Positions 49,070 through 58,158 of a stretch of 64,000 nt of DNA are shown piece after piece. Positions within the stretch are counted from its first letter, which is position 1; each line of letters opens with the position of its first letter. The notes under the pieces are model-generated. The model did no database searches, was not told the DNA's origin, and saw only the letters and a program-made list of their open reading frames with translations. The stretch comes from Mangrovimicrobium sp033283325 (GTDB taxonomy: Bacteria > Pseudomonadota > Gammaproteobacteria > Pseudomonadales > Halieaceae): assembly GCA_033283325.1 (NCBI GenBank), contig JAWMQO010000002.1, forward strand, positions 579,792 to 643,791. The letters are read 5' to 3'. A program made the translations under genes and the position numbers.

Positions 49070-51041
49070 ACGACAGTCGCGACTCGATTGCGGCGACGAT
49101 GCCGTCCGCGTCCAGGCCAAGCCCGGCGAGGAGCCCGTGGTGTGAGCCGTGGTCGATGAAGCTGTCTGGGATGCCGAGGTTGAGGACCTGGCGCCCGGGC
49201 GGCGGGTTTCCGGTGACGCTGGGATCAAGGGTAGTCGAGCTGGCCGCGTGTGGGAGCTCCCCCTGGTAGCGATGGGAGAGCGCTGCGCTGCCAGTGCGGT
49301 TCAGGAGTTCGTTGACAGCCGAGCCTGCACCCCCGGCGACCACGTTTTCCTCCACAGTTACCAGCAGTTCGTGGCTACCCGCAGCCTCCAGCACGACCTC
49401 CTCATCCAGCGGTTTCACCCAGCGCATATCAAGCAAAGTCGCGCCGACTCGTTCCGCGGCTTCCCGCGCTGCTGGCAGCAGGGCGCCGAAGTTGAGAATC
49501 GCCACCCGTGAACCCCGCAGGACGGTCACCGCCTTGCCGATTTCCAGCGCGGTCATTTCCTGCCGGATTTCCGCGCCGGGGCCGGTGCCCCGAGGGTAGC
49601 GTACCGCCGCCGGCCCCGGGTGCTGGTAGGCCGTGTACAGCAACTGCCGGCACTCGTTTTCGTCGGAGGGCGCCGCGATCACCAGGTTGGGTATGCAGCG
49701 CAGGTAACTGAGGTCGAAGGCCCCGTGGTGGGTCGGGCCGTCTTCCCCGACCAGGCCGGCGCGATCGATGCCGAAGGTGACGTCGAGGTTCTGCAGGGCG
49801 ACATCGTGGATCAGCTGGTCGTAGCCGCGCTGCAGGAATGTGGAGTAGATCGCGACCACCGGCTTGAGGCCATCGCAGGCCATGCCTGCCGCCAGGGTAA
49901 CCGCGTGCTGCTCGGCAATGGCGACATCGTAGTAGCGCTCCGGGTAGCTGGCGGCGAAATCCACCATGCCGGAGCCTTCGCACATGGCCGGGGTGATGCC
50001 CACCAGCTTTTCGTCCTGCGCCGCCATGTCGCACAGCCACTGGCCGAACACGGCCTGGTACCTGGGGCCGCCGGGTTTGGCGGGAAGCCCTGGCTGGGGT
50101 GTCTTCGGCTTGGCTTCCAGCTTGTTGATGGCGTGGTAGCCTACCGGGTCTTCCTCGGCGGGGCTGAAGCCCTTGCCCTTCACCGTGCGGATGTGCAGCA
50201 GCTGGGGGCCTTCCAGGTCCTTCATATTGTTCAGGGTGCGCACCAGCAGGGGCAGGTCGTGGCCGTCCAGCGGCCCGATGTAGTGAAAGCCCAACTCCTC
50301 GAACAGGGTTCCCGGGGCGACCATGCCCTTCATATGCTCTTCGGTGCGCTTGGCCCATTCCCAGAGGAAGCTGAAGCGCTCGAGGAAGCGCTTGGAGCGC
50401 TCGCGCATGCCGAGGTAGGTCTTGGTAGCCCAGATCTTGGCGAAATAGGTGGCCAGCCCGCCGGTGTTGTGGCCGATGGACATCTGGTTGTCGTTGAGTA
50501 TCACCAGCATATTGGGCCGTTCGTGGCCGGCGTGGGCCAGCGCTTCGAAGGCCATGCCCCCGGTGATCGCGCCGTCGCCGATTACCGCCACCACCTTGCG
50601 CTCGATGCCCTGCTGGCGGGCTGCGATGGCCATGCCCATCGCAGCGGAAATACTGGTGGACGAATGGCCGACGCCGAAGGTGTCGTATTCGCTCTCGGCC
50701 CGCTTGGGGAAGCCGGCGAGGCCGCCCGCCTGGCGGATCGACTGCATCTGGGCCATGCGCCCGGTCAGGATTTTGTGCGGATAGGTCTGGTGGCCCACAT
50801 CCCAGACCAGGCGGTCCTCGGGGGTATTGAATACGTGGTGCAGCGCCACGGTGAGTTCCACCACGCCCAGTCCCGCGCCGAAATGCCCGCCGGACTGACC
50901 GACGCTGTAGAGCAGGAATTCCCGCAGTTCGCCGGCCAGGTCCTCGAGCTGGTGAGAGTCCAGGCTGGCGATGGCCGTGCCGCTGTCGACGGCGTCGAGC
51001 AGGGGGGTCAGTGGTGGGGTGATGGGCAGTTCCGAGATCAT
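49011..51041 (-). CDS. dxs: 1-deoxy-D-xylulose-5-phosphate synthase with internal insertion
   Basis: A 676-residue thiamine-diphosphate enzyme making DXP from pyruvate and glyceraldehyde 3-phosphate, first step of the MEP isoprenoid route. GHQTYPHKILTGR, the ThDP motif GDGAITGGMAFEAL and the transketolase-like core DRAGLVGEDGPTHHGAFD are intact. Against the usual 620-640 residues it has about 30 extra between NELL and VLNLGIPD (coded at about 49192-49302), a stretch that includes a REP-like sequence, and a short extra tail (SSKALDDAPAEPHRASGNAL) that overlaps the neighbouring glycosyltransferase gene. The insertion is at a surface loop in the C-terminal domain, so activity is likely retained. 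Confidence 0.95.
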   Translation of the reverse strand: MISELPITPPLTPLLDAVDSGTAIASLDSHQLEDLAGELREFLLYSVGQSGGHFGAGLGVVELTVALHHVFNTPEDRLVWDVGHQTYPHKILTGRMAQMQSIRQAGGLAGFPKRAESEYDTFGVGHSSTSISAAMGMAIAARQQGIERKVVAVIGDGAITGGMAFEALAHAGHERPNMLVILNDNQMSIGHNTGGLATYFAKIWATKTYLGMRERSKRFLERFSFLWEWAKRTEEHMKGMVAPGTLFEELGFHYIGPLDGHDLPLLVRTLNNMKDLEGPQLLHIRTVKGKGFSPAEEDPVGYHAINKLEAKPKTPQPGLPAKPGGPRYQAVFGQWLCDMAAQDEKLVGITPAMCEGSGMVDFAASYPERYYDVAIAEQHAVTLAAGMACDGLKPVVAIYSTFLQRGYDQLIHDVALQNLDVTFGIDRAGLVGEDGPTHHGAFDLSYLRCIPNLVIAAPSDENECRQLLYTAYQHPGPAAVRYPRGTGPGAEIRQEMTALEIGKAVTVLRGSRVAILNFGALLPAAREAAERVGATLLDMRWVKPLDEEVVLEAAGSHELLVTVEENVVAGGAGSAVNELLNRTGSAALSHRYQGELPHAASSTTLDPSVTGNPPPGRQVLNLGIPDSFIDHGSHHGLLAGLGLDADGIVAAIESRLSSKALDDAPAEPHRASGNAL
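49248..49273. repeat. REP-like sequence inside dxs
   Basis: TGTGGGAGCTCCCCCTGGT followed by AGCGAT keeps the two conserved blocks of the window's REP (TGTGGGAGCT, 9 nt, AGCGAT) with the same spacing; about 21 of 25 positions match the copy at 59472-59497. It falls within the extra 30 codons of dxs, in frame. Confidence 0.65.
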
Positions 51042-51083
51042 GGGCGCATTCTACCCCATAAATTGCCGCTGAGTTGGCAAGAT

Positions 51084-51815
51084 TCAGGACGCCCGGGGGG
51101 CTTTTGCGCTCTTTTCAATCGCCGCCTTTAGCAGCAGGGAAAGCCTCAGGTAGCCGTGTTCGTTGAGGTTTACGCCGTCGAAGCGGTAGTAGGTCGGGTC
51201 GGGCTTGCCGGACTGGTCCTGGAGGTAGCTGTTGGCGTCGAGGATATTCACCCGTGGCAGGCCGGCCGCCCACGCCTTGAGCAGGCGGGAAGTCGCTTCT
51301 ATTTTGCTTTCGTCACCCGGGTGGAGGGGGGTCTCCAGGGGGGTGAAGATGAAGAGTTCGCCGTCCGGGCGGTGGGACTTGTCGATCATGGCAAGATCGC
51401 GGATGCCCCGGAACAGCTCGTCTGCGTCCTTGGCGTCGCGGATGTGGAACTCGCTGTCGCCGGGGAGGAAGACCAGGGTTTCCGGGCGATAGTAGGCCAC
51501 CAGCCGCTGGTAGTAATGGCTGATGTCGTCGACCGTGGCATTGCCGAGGCCACGCATGAGCACTGGCCGTGGCGCCAGCACCGCTTCCAGCCCGCGCCAG
51601 AGTTTTACCCGGTGTCCGCCAATGACTTCAATCGGGTTGTCGGGGAGGGCGCTCGACTGGTCCTGACGCAGGTAGGCCTCCATTTCATCAGCCCAGGCCT
51701 CCGGTGAGGCGTTCATGGAGTCGAGCATGTCCCGCGACACCAGGTAGGCCAGGTGTACGATGGGCAGCAGTAGTAGCGCCAGGCAAGCGGCGCGGGTATG
51801 TCTCCAGGCGATCAT
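51084..51815 (-). CDS. SGNH-hydrolase-like exported protein
   Basis: A 243-residue protein starting at ATG 51815 (CGGAG 8 nt upstream), with an N-terminal membrane segment (AACLALLLLPIVHLAYLV). A C-terminal DGVNLNEHGYLRLSLLL matches the last block of SGNH/GDSL esterases (Asp-x-x-x-x-Asn-x-x-Gly-Tyr), and RGLGNATVDDISHYYQRLV is in the position of the second block. A clear catalytic GDS block is not seen: the only Gly-Asp-Ser (LPGDSEFHI) comes later than expected. So the fold assignment is tentative and activity uncertain. It lies 42 bp upstream of dxs on the same strand and is divergent from the diguanylate cyclase. Confidence 0.6.
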   Translation of the reverse strand: MIAWRHTRAACLALLLLPIVHLAYLVSRDMLDSMNASPEAWADEMEAYLRQDQSSALPDNPIEVIGGHRVKLWRGLEAVLAPRPVLMRGLGNATVDDISHYYQRLVAYYRPETLVFLPGDSEFHIRDAKDADELFRGIRDLAMIDKSHRPDGELFIFTPLETPLHPGDESKIEATSRLLKAWAAGLPRVNILDANSYLQDQSGKPDPTYYRFDGVNLNEHGYLRLSLLLKAAIEKSAKAPRAS

Positions 51816-51951
51816 ATGGAAACTCCGGTATGCCGACAGTTTCACCCGGAACGCCGCTCTGGCAAAGCTTGTTAGTATCCGCTTGTGATGCAAGTCGCAG
51901 GATTTGTACGCTGCGGGGGGCAAATCCGTCATTCGAGTGTAGGATTCAGGA

Positions 51952-53166
51952 ATGATTTACCAGCGCCACATGCCGCGGGAGGAGCTGTTTTCCGCCCAGT
52001 TGGAGATGCTCATGCAGAATGGGCAGCTACCTACTGTGGCAGCGCACCTGATCGCGGTGGCGGCGACCCTCGCCATGTTCTGGTCCTTCCTCGACATGTT
52101 CACCCTGCTGCTGTGTGCCGGCGGCTTCCTGGTATTGCTGTTGCTGCGCTCCCTGCATATGAGCCGGGCACTTTCCAGTCACGCCTATCGGGATCGCCCC
52201 TTGCGGGTGTATTTCTGGCTGGTGGCCGGTTCCGGCCTGACCGGGCTGGCCTGGGCGGGGATGTATATATTCGCTGCCAACCACCTGCCGATCACCATGC
52301 AGTACACATTCCTGCTGATGATCCTGATGGTTACCGCCATCTCGGTGGGCTTCTCCGTGATCATTCGCGAGTACTTCATCATCTACCTCTTTACCGCGGT
52401 CTGGCCAATCGCCTGGTGGAGCCTGGCCAACTACTGGGAGCAGCCCTACAACCTGGTGATCGGCCTCAGCCTGCTCGCGTTCTGTGCCATCCTGGTGCTG
52501 GTCTGTGACCGGCTCTACCGCTTTTTCCGCAACATGCTCTCCCTGAGCTGGGAGCGGGAAAACATGTCACGGGAGTTGGGCCAGCTCACCAATTCCCTGC
52601 GCGACCGCAATCGCCAGCTGCGCTCTGCCCGGGCGCAGCTTACCGATCTGGCAAACATCGACGAGTTGACCGGCCTGGCCAACCGCCGGCGCGCCAATGC
52701 GGCCCTGCAGGAGGAGTTCACCAGGGCCCTGGAGAGCCGCGCCAACCTCTCGTTGATCCTGCTGGACGTGGATAACTTCAAGCTCTACAACGACACTTAC
52801 GGACACCCCGCCGGTGACGAGGTGCTGAGGAAACTGGCCAGTATCATGCTCAGCGTCACCGGAAGGGCCCGCGAATTGGTGGCGCGTTTCGGCGGCGAGG
52901 AGTTCCTTATCCTCCTGCCCGGCGCCTCCGCGGAGGCCGCTGACCGCGCCGCTGAGCGCCTGCGCCTGCTGGTGGAAGCCACTGGGATTCCCCACGGAGC
53001 CCCGGGGGCGGGGCCGGTGATCACTGTCAGCCAGGGTCTCATAACGGTGTTGCCGGCGCCGGGAATGGACGCCTACGAACTGATCGCGCGGGCGGACGAG
53101 GCGCTCTACGCCGCCAAGCAGGACGGCCGCAACCGGGTTGCCACGGTGGCCCTGGTATCGGCCTGA
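51952..53166 (+). CDS. Membrane diguanylate cyclase (GGEEF)
   Basis: A 404-residue protein: five or six hydrophobic helices in residues about 25-185, a coiled-coil-like helix (about 195-230, ENMSRELGQLTNSLRDRNRQ), then a GGDEF domain with ILLDVDNFKLYNDTYGHPAGDEVL (in pieces) and active site RFGGEEF. The site where an allosteric inhibition motif RxxD would lie reads RxxE, so feedback inhibition may be weakened. It converts two GTP to c-di-GMP. The N-terminal membrane sensor ligand is unknown. Single gene, divergent from the SGNH-like gene. Confidence 0.93.
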   Translation: MIYQRHMPREELFSAQLEMLMQNGQLPTVAAHLIAVAATLAMFWSFLDMFTLLLCAGGFLVLLLLRSLHMSRALSSHAYRDRPLRVYFWLVAGSGLTGLAWAGMYIFAANHLPITMQYTFLLMILMVTAISVGFSVIIREYFIIYLFTAVWPIAWWSLANYWEQPYNLVIGLSLLAFCAILVLVCDRLYRFFRNMLSLSWERENMSRELGQLTNSLRDRNRQLRSARAQLTDLANIDELTGLANRRRANAALQEEFTRALESRANLSLILLDVDNFKLYNDTYGHPAGDEVLRKLASIMLSVTGRARELVARFGGEEFLILLPGASAEAADRAAERLRLLVEATGIPHGAPGAGPVITVSQGLITVLPAPGMDAYELIARADEALYAAKQDGRNRVATVALVSA

Positions 53167-53177
53167 GCGAGGAAGGC

Positions 53178-53573
<396 letters not shown>

Positions 53574-53600
53574 TGGCCTGGCTCATGGCTGTCCACTGGC

Positions 53601-54266
53601 TCATGGCTGTACCGCCTCGGGCATGATCTCGTCGAAGTGGTGGATGCCGGGAAAGCGGGTGTCGATGCGTTTCTGTCGCTGGCTATCAGGTTGCAGCAGG
53701 GTGAGCAGGTGGGCGATTCCGTAGTCCCGGGCGGACTCGAGGACCCGCTCGGTGTCGTCGATCAGCAGGGTGCGCGCCGGATCGAAGGGGTGCAGTTCCT
53801 GCAGGCGCTGCCAGAAAGCCTGCTGCTCCTTGGGGGCGTCAAGTTCGTGGGAGACTACGACCCGGTCAAACCAGCCGGTGATGTCGATGTGGCCCATCTT
53901 GATGTCCAGGGTTTTGCGGTGTGCATTGGTGACCATTACCACGTCCCGGTGCGAGGCGTGCAGGCGTTCGAGGAACTCCTGGGCATAAGGGCGCATGGCG
54001 ACCATGTGGCAAAGTTCCCGGGTGAGGGCGGGTATGTCCAGCTGCAGGCGCTCCGACCAGTAGTCCAGGGAGTACCAGTCCAGCGTCCCCTGCTCGATGT
54101 CGAAGGCGTCCTTGAGCCGGGCGCTGGATTCCTCCGCGTCCAGTCCGTGGGTCTGGCTGTAGATACGGGGGATATGCTGCACCCAGAAGTAGTTGTCGAA
54201 GTGCAGGTCGAGGAGGGTGCCGTCCATGTCCAGCAGCACCGTGTCTATGGCGTTCCAGTCGATCAT
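53601..54266 (-). CDS. yrfG: GMP/IMP nucleotidase-like HAD hydrolase (YrfG)
   Basis: A 221-residue HAD-superfamily phosphatase, with nucleophile motif LLDMDGTLLDLHFDNYFW, the second motif VMVTNAHRKTLDIK and the closing LLIDDTERVL. The FDNYFW sequence is characteristic of the YrfG group, whose E. coli member hydrolyses purine 5'-nucleotides. ATG 54266 is used; the frame remains open upstream to 54503 but those residues are not family-like. Its last codon lies in one of two direct 15-bp copies (CTGGCTCATGGCTGT at 53578 and 53596). Upstream of hslR by 27 bp. Confidence 0.92.
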   Translation of the reverse strand: MIDWNAIDTVLLDMDGTLLDLHFDNYFWVQHIPRIYSQTHGLDAEESSARLKDAFDIEQGTLDWYSLDYWSERLQLDIPALTRELCHMVAMRPYAQEFLERLHASHRDVVMVTNAHRKTLDIKMGHIDITGWFDRVVVSHELDAPKEQQAFWQRLQELHPFDPARTLLIDDTERVLESARDYGIAHLLTLLQPDSQRQKRIDTRFPGIHHFDEIMPEAVQP

Positions 54267-54463
54267 TGCTCGGGCGTTTGTGAGTGTCGCCGCAAGTATA
54301 ACCGAGTGGGCCGCTGCTGCGGGGAGCGCTATATGCCGGCCTGCTATATAAAACACGCGGTACAGGCGGCACTGGTTGTGGCCTGTGCTTGTGCGGGTAA
54401 TCGAATCGGGTATAGAGTTGCACTCTTGTTGAGACACTTGGCACAGGGACGCACATTGCGCGC

Positions 54464-54715
54464 ATGACAGATACCAGAGAACCCGGCTTCGGGGGGAATG
54501 CATCGCAGGAAGCTGCTAACGAGGTAATGACCCCGGCCATGCGCCTGATTCAGTTGCAGGGAAAGCACCGCGCGCTGGATGCGCGAATTCACGAGATGTA
54601 CCAGTACCCCTACCAGAACCAGATTCTGCTGCAGCGCCTGAAGAAGGAAAAGCTGCGCCTGAAGGATGCCATCGAGCGCCTGAAGGACGAGATGATCCCC
54701 GACCTGAACGCCTGA
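54464..54715 (+). CDS. YdcH family (DUF465) small protein
   Basis: An 83-residue mostly helical protein: an acidic, disordered head of about 25 residues, then LIQLQGKHRALDARIHEMYQ and LKKEKLRLKDAIERLKDEM, the paired helices of the DUF465/YdcH family. No biochemical role is established for the family. It begins 197 bp from yrfG on the opposite strand and precedes the metallo-hydrolase gene by 28 bp. Confidence 0.85.
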   Translation: MTDTREPGFGGNASQEAANEVMTPAMRLIQLQGKHRALDARIHEMYQYPYQNQILLQRLKKEKLRLKDAIERLKDEMIPDLNA

Positions 54716-54743
54716 AATCCCACGCGAACGGAGGTATAACAAC

Positions 54744-55640
54744 ATGCTGAAACCGCTAATCGCAGTGCTCGGTCTCACCCTCTGCTTCGGATTACCCGCC
54801 AGCGCCCAGGTCGCGGAGGGCGTGCCCAGGGTACAGGTCACCCCGATCAAGGGCCCCCTGTTCGAGTTGCGCGGTAAAGGCGGCAACGTTGTGGCGTCGA
54901 TCGGCGAAGACGGCGTGCTGCTGATCGACTCCGACTACGAGGAGTACGCCGAGGCCCATGAGGCGGCGCTCGCCGCACTGCAGGTAAGCCCGGGAGCGCC
55001 GCGTTTCCTGTTCAATACCCACTGGCATTTCGACCACGTCGGCGGCAATCTTTTCTGGGGCGAGAAAGGCACCCTGATCGCGGCTCACGAGAACGTCTAC
55101 CAGCGTATGAGCACCCGGCAGGAAATGAAAATCTTCGACCGCGTGGTAGAGGCCGCCCCCAGGGCCGCGCAGCCGGTAATCACCTACGAAGACGAGATGG
55201 TGGTCAATTTCAACGAAGACCGAATCCGCGCTAAACACTTCCCCCACGGCCATACCGATGGCGACAGCATCATTTTCTTTACCGCGCAGAATGTGGTGCA
55301 TATGGGTGATCACCTCTTCAAAGGCGCCTTTCCATTCATCGATATCGGCTCCGGAGGTAACGCGCTGGGGCTGGTCGAGAACCTGCGCACGGTGCTGGGC
55401 ATGATCAACGACGAGACGATCATCGTTCCCGGCCATGGCGAGGGCTTCCTCAACAAGGCCGAACTGGCGGCCTATACCGAATTGCTGGCTGGCAGCGTCG
55501 AGACCGTGAAGGCCGGCCTGGCGGCAGGCAAGAGCGCCGAGGAGATCGCCGCCGCGGGGCTGGGGCCGGAATACGCCAGCTTCGGCAATGGCTTTATCAA
55601 TACCGAAGCCTGGGTCAGTTTCATCGCCGGGAGCCTCTGA
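54744..55640 (+). CDS. Periplasmic metallo-beta-lactamase-fold hydrolase
   Basis: A 298-residue protein with a signal peptide (LIAVLGLTLCFGLPASAQV, cleavage near residue 21) and the MBL zinc motif FNTHWHFDHVGG (about 92-103), further ligands in FPHGHTDGDSI and VPGHGEG. The substrate is not readable. Related exported MBL proteins often act on sulfur compounds or lactones. It is followed after 18 bp by a sterol-desaturase-family gene. Confidence 0.9.
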   Translation: MLKPLIAVLGLTLCFGLPASAQVAEGVPRVQVTPIKGPLFELRGKGGNVVASIGEDGVLLIDSDYEEYAEAHEAALAALQVSPGAPRFLFNTHWHFDHVGGNLFWGEKGTLIAAHENVYQRMSTRQEMKIFDRVVEAAPRAAQPVITYEDEMVVNFNEDRIRAKHFPHGHTDGDSIIFFTAQNVVHMGDHLFKGAFPFIDIGSGGNALGLVENLRTVLGMINDETIIVPGHGEGFLNKAELAAYTELLAGSVETVKAGLAAGKSAEEIAAAGLGPEYASFGNGFINTEAWVSFIAGSL

Positions 55641-55658
55641 CCCGGCGCCGCCAGCCGC

Positions 55659-56936
55659 GTGAAACTGCTCGAATACGCCATTCCCTTCTTCATTCTCGCC
55701 ATCTTCCTGGAACTGGCCTGGGGAGTCCTGCGCGGGCGTAACACCTATCGGGTCAACGATGCGGTGGGCAGTCTTTTCCTCGGGGTGCTGAGCCAGGCCC
55801 GCCGCTTTGTGACCCTCGGCATCGGCGGCTACGTCTATTACCTGGTCACCGAGTACTTCTCCCTGCCGCTGATGGACGCGGGCCACTGGTGGACCTGGGT
55901 GCTGGCGATGATTCTCTATGACTTCTGCTACTACTGGTCACATCGCCTGGGCCATGAGCGGCGGATACTCTGGGCTGCACATGTCGCCCATCACCAGAGC
56001 GAGGATTACAACCTCAGCACTGCCCTGCGCCAGACCAGCACCGGCTTCCTGCTGGGGTGGACTTTCTACATTCCGATGTACCTGCTGGGTATTCCCGCCG
56101 AGGTCGTAGTGACTGTTGGCGCCCTCAACCTGATCTACCAGTTCTGGGTGCACACCCAGCATATCCCCAAGCTGGGCTGGTACGAGTGGTTCTTCGTCAC
56201 GCCTTCCAACCACCGGGTGCACCACGCCCAGAACGACATCTATGTCGACCGCAACTACGGGGGCTTCCTGATTATCTGGGACCGTATTTTTGGCACATTC
56301 CAGGAAGAGCGCGCGGAAGTCCCCCCGGTCTATGGCATCCGCGGGCCGCTGCACAGCTTCAACCCCCTGCGGGCGCTGACCCATGTCTATATCGATATGG
56401 TGCGGGATTGCTGGCGTACCGCCGGCTGGCGGAACAAGTTGCGGGTCTGGGTGGCGCCCACCACCTGGCGCCCGGCGGACCTGCTGGCCAATGACCCGCA
56501 GCCCAAGCCGGCGCTGGCCGACTTCCAGCTCTACAACCCGCGGGTCGGCGCCTGGGTGAACGCCTATGCCCTCTGCCAGCTGGTCGCGGCGATTGCACTG
56601 CTGGGCGCCATCCTGGGGTGGCAGCCGGCTTACTGGCCCGGTGTGGCCGCCTGGCTGCTGTTGGTCGGTACTGGCGCGAGCACCGCGCAGTGGCTGGAAG
56701 GCCGGCCGGCGCTGGACATCCTGCCCTGGGAGGTCGCCCGCCTGCTCCTGGCGGGGGTCTTGCTTGCGCTCGCCGCAGCCAGCGGCATGGGTTTGACCGT
56801 GCTCGCTGCCGGAGGTCTCTACCTGGCGCTTACCCTGGCCCTACTGTTCGGCGTCGTCCGCGGTACTTCTGTTGCCGATGTGCGGCCGCCACACTACGGC
56901 AGCGCAGAGTGTGGCCACGGTGGCGTCAGCGACTAG
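55659..56936 (+). CDS. Sterol desaturase/fatty acid hydroxylase family protein
   Basis: A 425-residue membrane di-iron oxygenase. The histidine boxes are HRLGH (about 103), HVAHHQ (about 112-117) and NHRVHH (about 187-192), spaced between hydrophobic helices. A second membrane half (about 300-400) contains four more helices. The closest known architecture is the alkylglycerol-monooxygenase-like group. The start is GTG 55659. The last 32 codons overlap a convergent small membrane gene by 96 bp; the C-terminal DVRPPHYGSAECGHGG segment looks unlike the rest and may be a readthrough tail. Confidence 0.88.
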   Translation: MKLLEYAIPFFILAIFLELAWGVLRGRNTYRVNDAVGSLFLGVLSQARRFVTLGIGGYVYYLVTEYFSLPLMDAGHWWTWVLAMILYDFCYYWSHRLGHERRILWAAHVAHHQSEDYNLSTALRQTSTGFLLGWTFYIPMYLLGIPAEVVVTVGALNLIYQFWVHTQHIPKLGWYEWFFVTPSNHRVHHAQNDIYVDRNYGGFLIIWDRIFGTFQEERAEVPPVYGIRGPLHSFNPLRALTHVYIDMVRDCWRTAGWRNKLRVWVAPTTWRPADLLANDPQPKPALADFQLYNPRVGAWVNAYALCQLVAAIALLGAILGWQPAYWPGVAAWLLLVGTGASTAQWLEGRPALDILPWEVARLLLAGVLLALAAASGMGLTVLAAGGLYLALTLALLFGVVRGTSVADVRPPHYGSAECGHGGVSD

Positions 56937-57209
56937 TGCCAGCAGGTCCGCGACCGGAGCCTGCCCGGCGGTGTGCTCTGGGCGCAGGGCGAAGAAGATG
57001 ATCGGAGCGGCAATTCCCAGGTAGAGGGTGAGCGAGGCCCGGCCGAAGAGGCCGAGCGCAATAAAGAGGTAACTTCCGCCCTGCAGCAGTAACCAGAGTC
57101 CGGTTTCATCCAGCGGCCGGAACCAGAGGGAGGCCACCATCGCCACCCCGACCAGGCTGGCGGCGATGGCGGCGAGGTTACGCAGGCTGGAAGCGCTGAG
57201 CTGCGCCAC
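56841..57209 (-). CDS. Small membrane protein of unknown function
   Basis: A 122-residue protein with four hydrophobic stretches (about 10-28, 37-54, 56-76 and 84-104) separated by short polar loops, ending in a polar tail (WRPHIGNRSTADDAEQ). No family is recognised. It overlaps the end of the desaturase-family gene by 96 bp, which lowers confidence in its 3' end, but the codon pattern in 56937-57209 suits this frame and no other gene fills the space. It lies 24 bp from the HMG-CoA lyase stop on the same strand. Confidence 0.55.
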   Translation of the reverse strand: MAQLSASSLRNLAAIAASLVGVAMVASLWFRPLDETGLWLLLQGGSYLFIALGLFGRASLTLYLGIAAPIIFFALRPEHTAGQAPVADLLALVADATVATLCAAVVWRPHIGNRSTADDAEQ

Positions 57210-57233
57210 TGGCGAAAATCCGCTCTTGCCAGC

Positions 57234-58130
57234 TCAGATACGCATGGCGCGGGATACCCGGGAAACACTGGGTCTGCCGAGCACAGCCGAAATATTGCGC
57301 CCCGCGGTGATCAACTTCGGCAGGTCGATGCCGGTTTCAATGCCAAGGCCCTGCAGCATGTACACCACGTCCTCGGTGGCGACATTGCCAGTGGCGCCCT
57401 CCGCGTAGGGGCAGCCGCCGAGGCCTGCGACCGAGGCATCCACCGTGGCGATACCGTGCTGCAGTGCCACCAGGATGTTGGCGAGGGCCTGGCCATAGGT
57501 GTCGTGGCAGTGCACCGCAAGTTTTTCGGCGGGGTAGTGCGCGAGCAGGGTGTCCAGCAGGGTCGCCATGCTGCCGGCTGTGCCGGTGCCTATGGTGTCG
57601 CCGAGGGAGACTTCGTAACAACCCATCTCAAAGAGGGCGCGGGTGACTTCCAGTACGGCCTGCGGCGCGATCTCGCCCCCGTAGGGGCAGCCGAGCACGC
57701 AGGACACGTAACCACGCACCGGGATGTTCTCCGCTTTCGCCGCTTCAATCACCGGCTCGAAGCGGGCGATGCTCTCGGCGATGCTGCAGTTGATGTTCTT
57801 CTGAGAGAAGGATTCGGAGGCCGCTGCGAAGATGGCGACCTCGTCCGCTTTCACCGCCATCGCCCGCTCGAAGCCCTTCAGGTTGGGTGTGAGGGCGGCG
57901 TAGCGCACACCGGGGGCGCGCTTCACCTGCTGGAAGATCGCCTCGCTGTCGGCCATCTGCGGCACCCATTTCGGGTTCACGAAGCTGCCTGCTTCGAGCA
58001 CCGTGTGGCCCGCTTCGGCGAGTTCGTCGAGCAGGCGCAGCTTGGCGTCCAGCGGGATGGTGCCGGGCTCGTTCTGCAGGCCGTCGCGGGGGCCGACTTC
58101 CACAAGGGTGACGCGTTGGGGCAGTGTCAT
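57234..58130 (-). CDS. liuE: Hydroxymethylglutaryl-CoA lyase
   Basis: A 298-residue TIM-barrel lyase splitting HMG-CoA into acetyl-CoA and acetoacetate, the last step of leucine breakdown. VEVGPRDGLQNE (about 11-22) opens it, and the catalytic Cys loop GLGGCPYAEGATGN is intact. Only isovaleryl-CoA dehydrogenase (28 bp upstream on the same strand) accompanies it; the methylcrotonyl-CoA carboxylase genes that normally lie between are absent from this site. Confidence 0.95.
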   Translation of the reverse strand: MTLPQRVTLVEVGPRDGLQNEPGTIPLDAKLRLLDELAEAGHTVLEAGSFVNPKWVPQMADSEAIFQQVKRAPGVRYAALTPNLKGFERAMAVKADEVAIFAAASESFSQKNINCSIAESIARFEPVIEAAKAENIPVRGYVSCVLGCPYGGEIAPQAVLEVTRALFEMGCYEVSLGDTIGTGTAGSMATLLDTLLAHYPAEKLAVHCHDTYGQALANILVALQHGIATVDASVAGLGGCPYAEGATGNVATEDVVYMLQGLGIETGIDLPKLITAGRNISAVLGRPSVSRVSRAMRI

Positions 58131-58158
58131 GGGTAAATCCTTACAGCTCAGTGTTGGT

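Noticed and set aside
53578..53610. Two 15-bp direct copies CTGGCTCATGGCTGT
   Set aside because: A short local duplication at the 3' end of the yrfG-like gene; no further copies or structure were seen.
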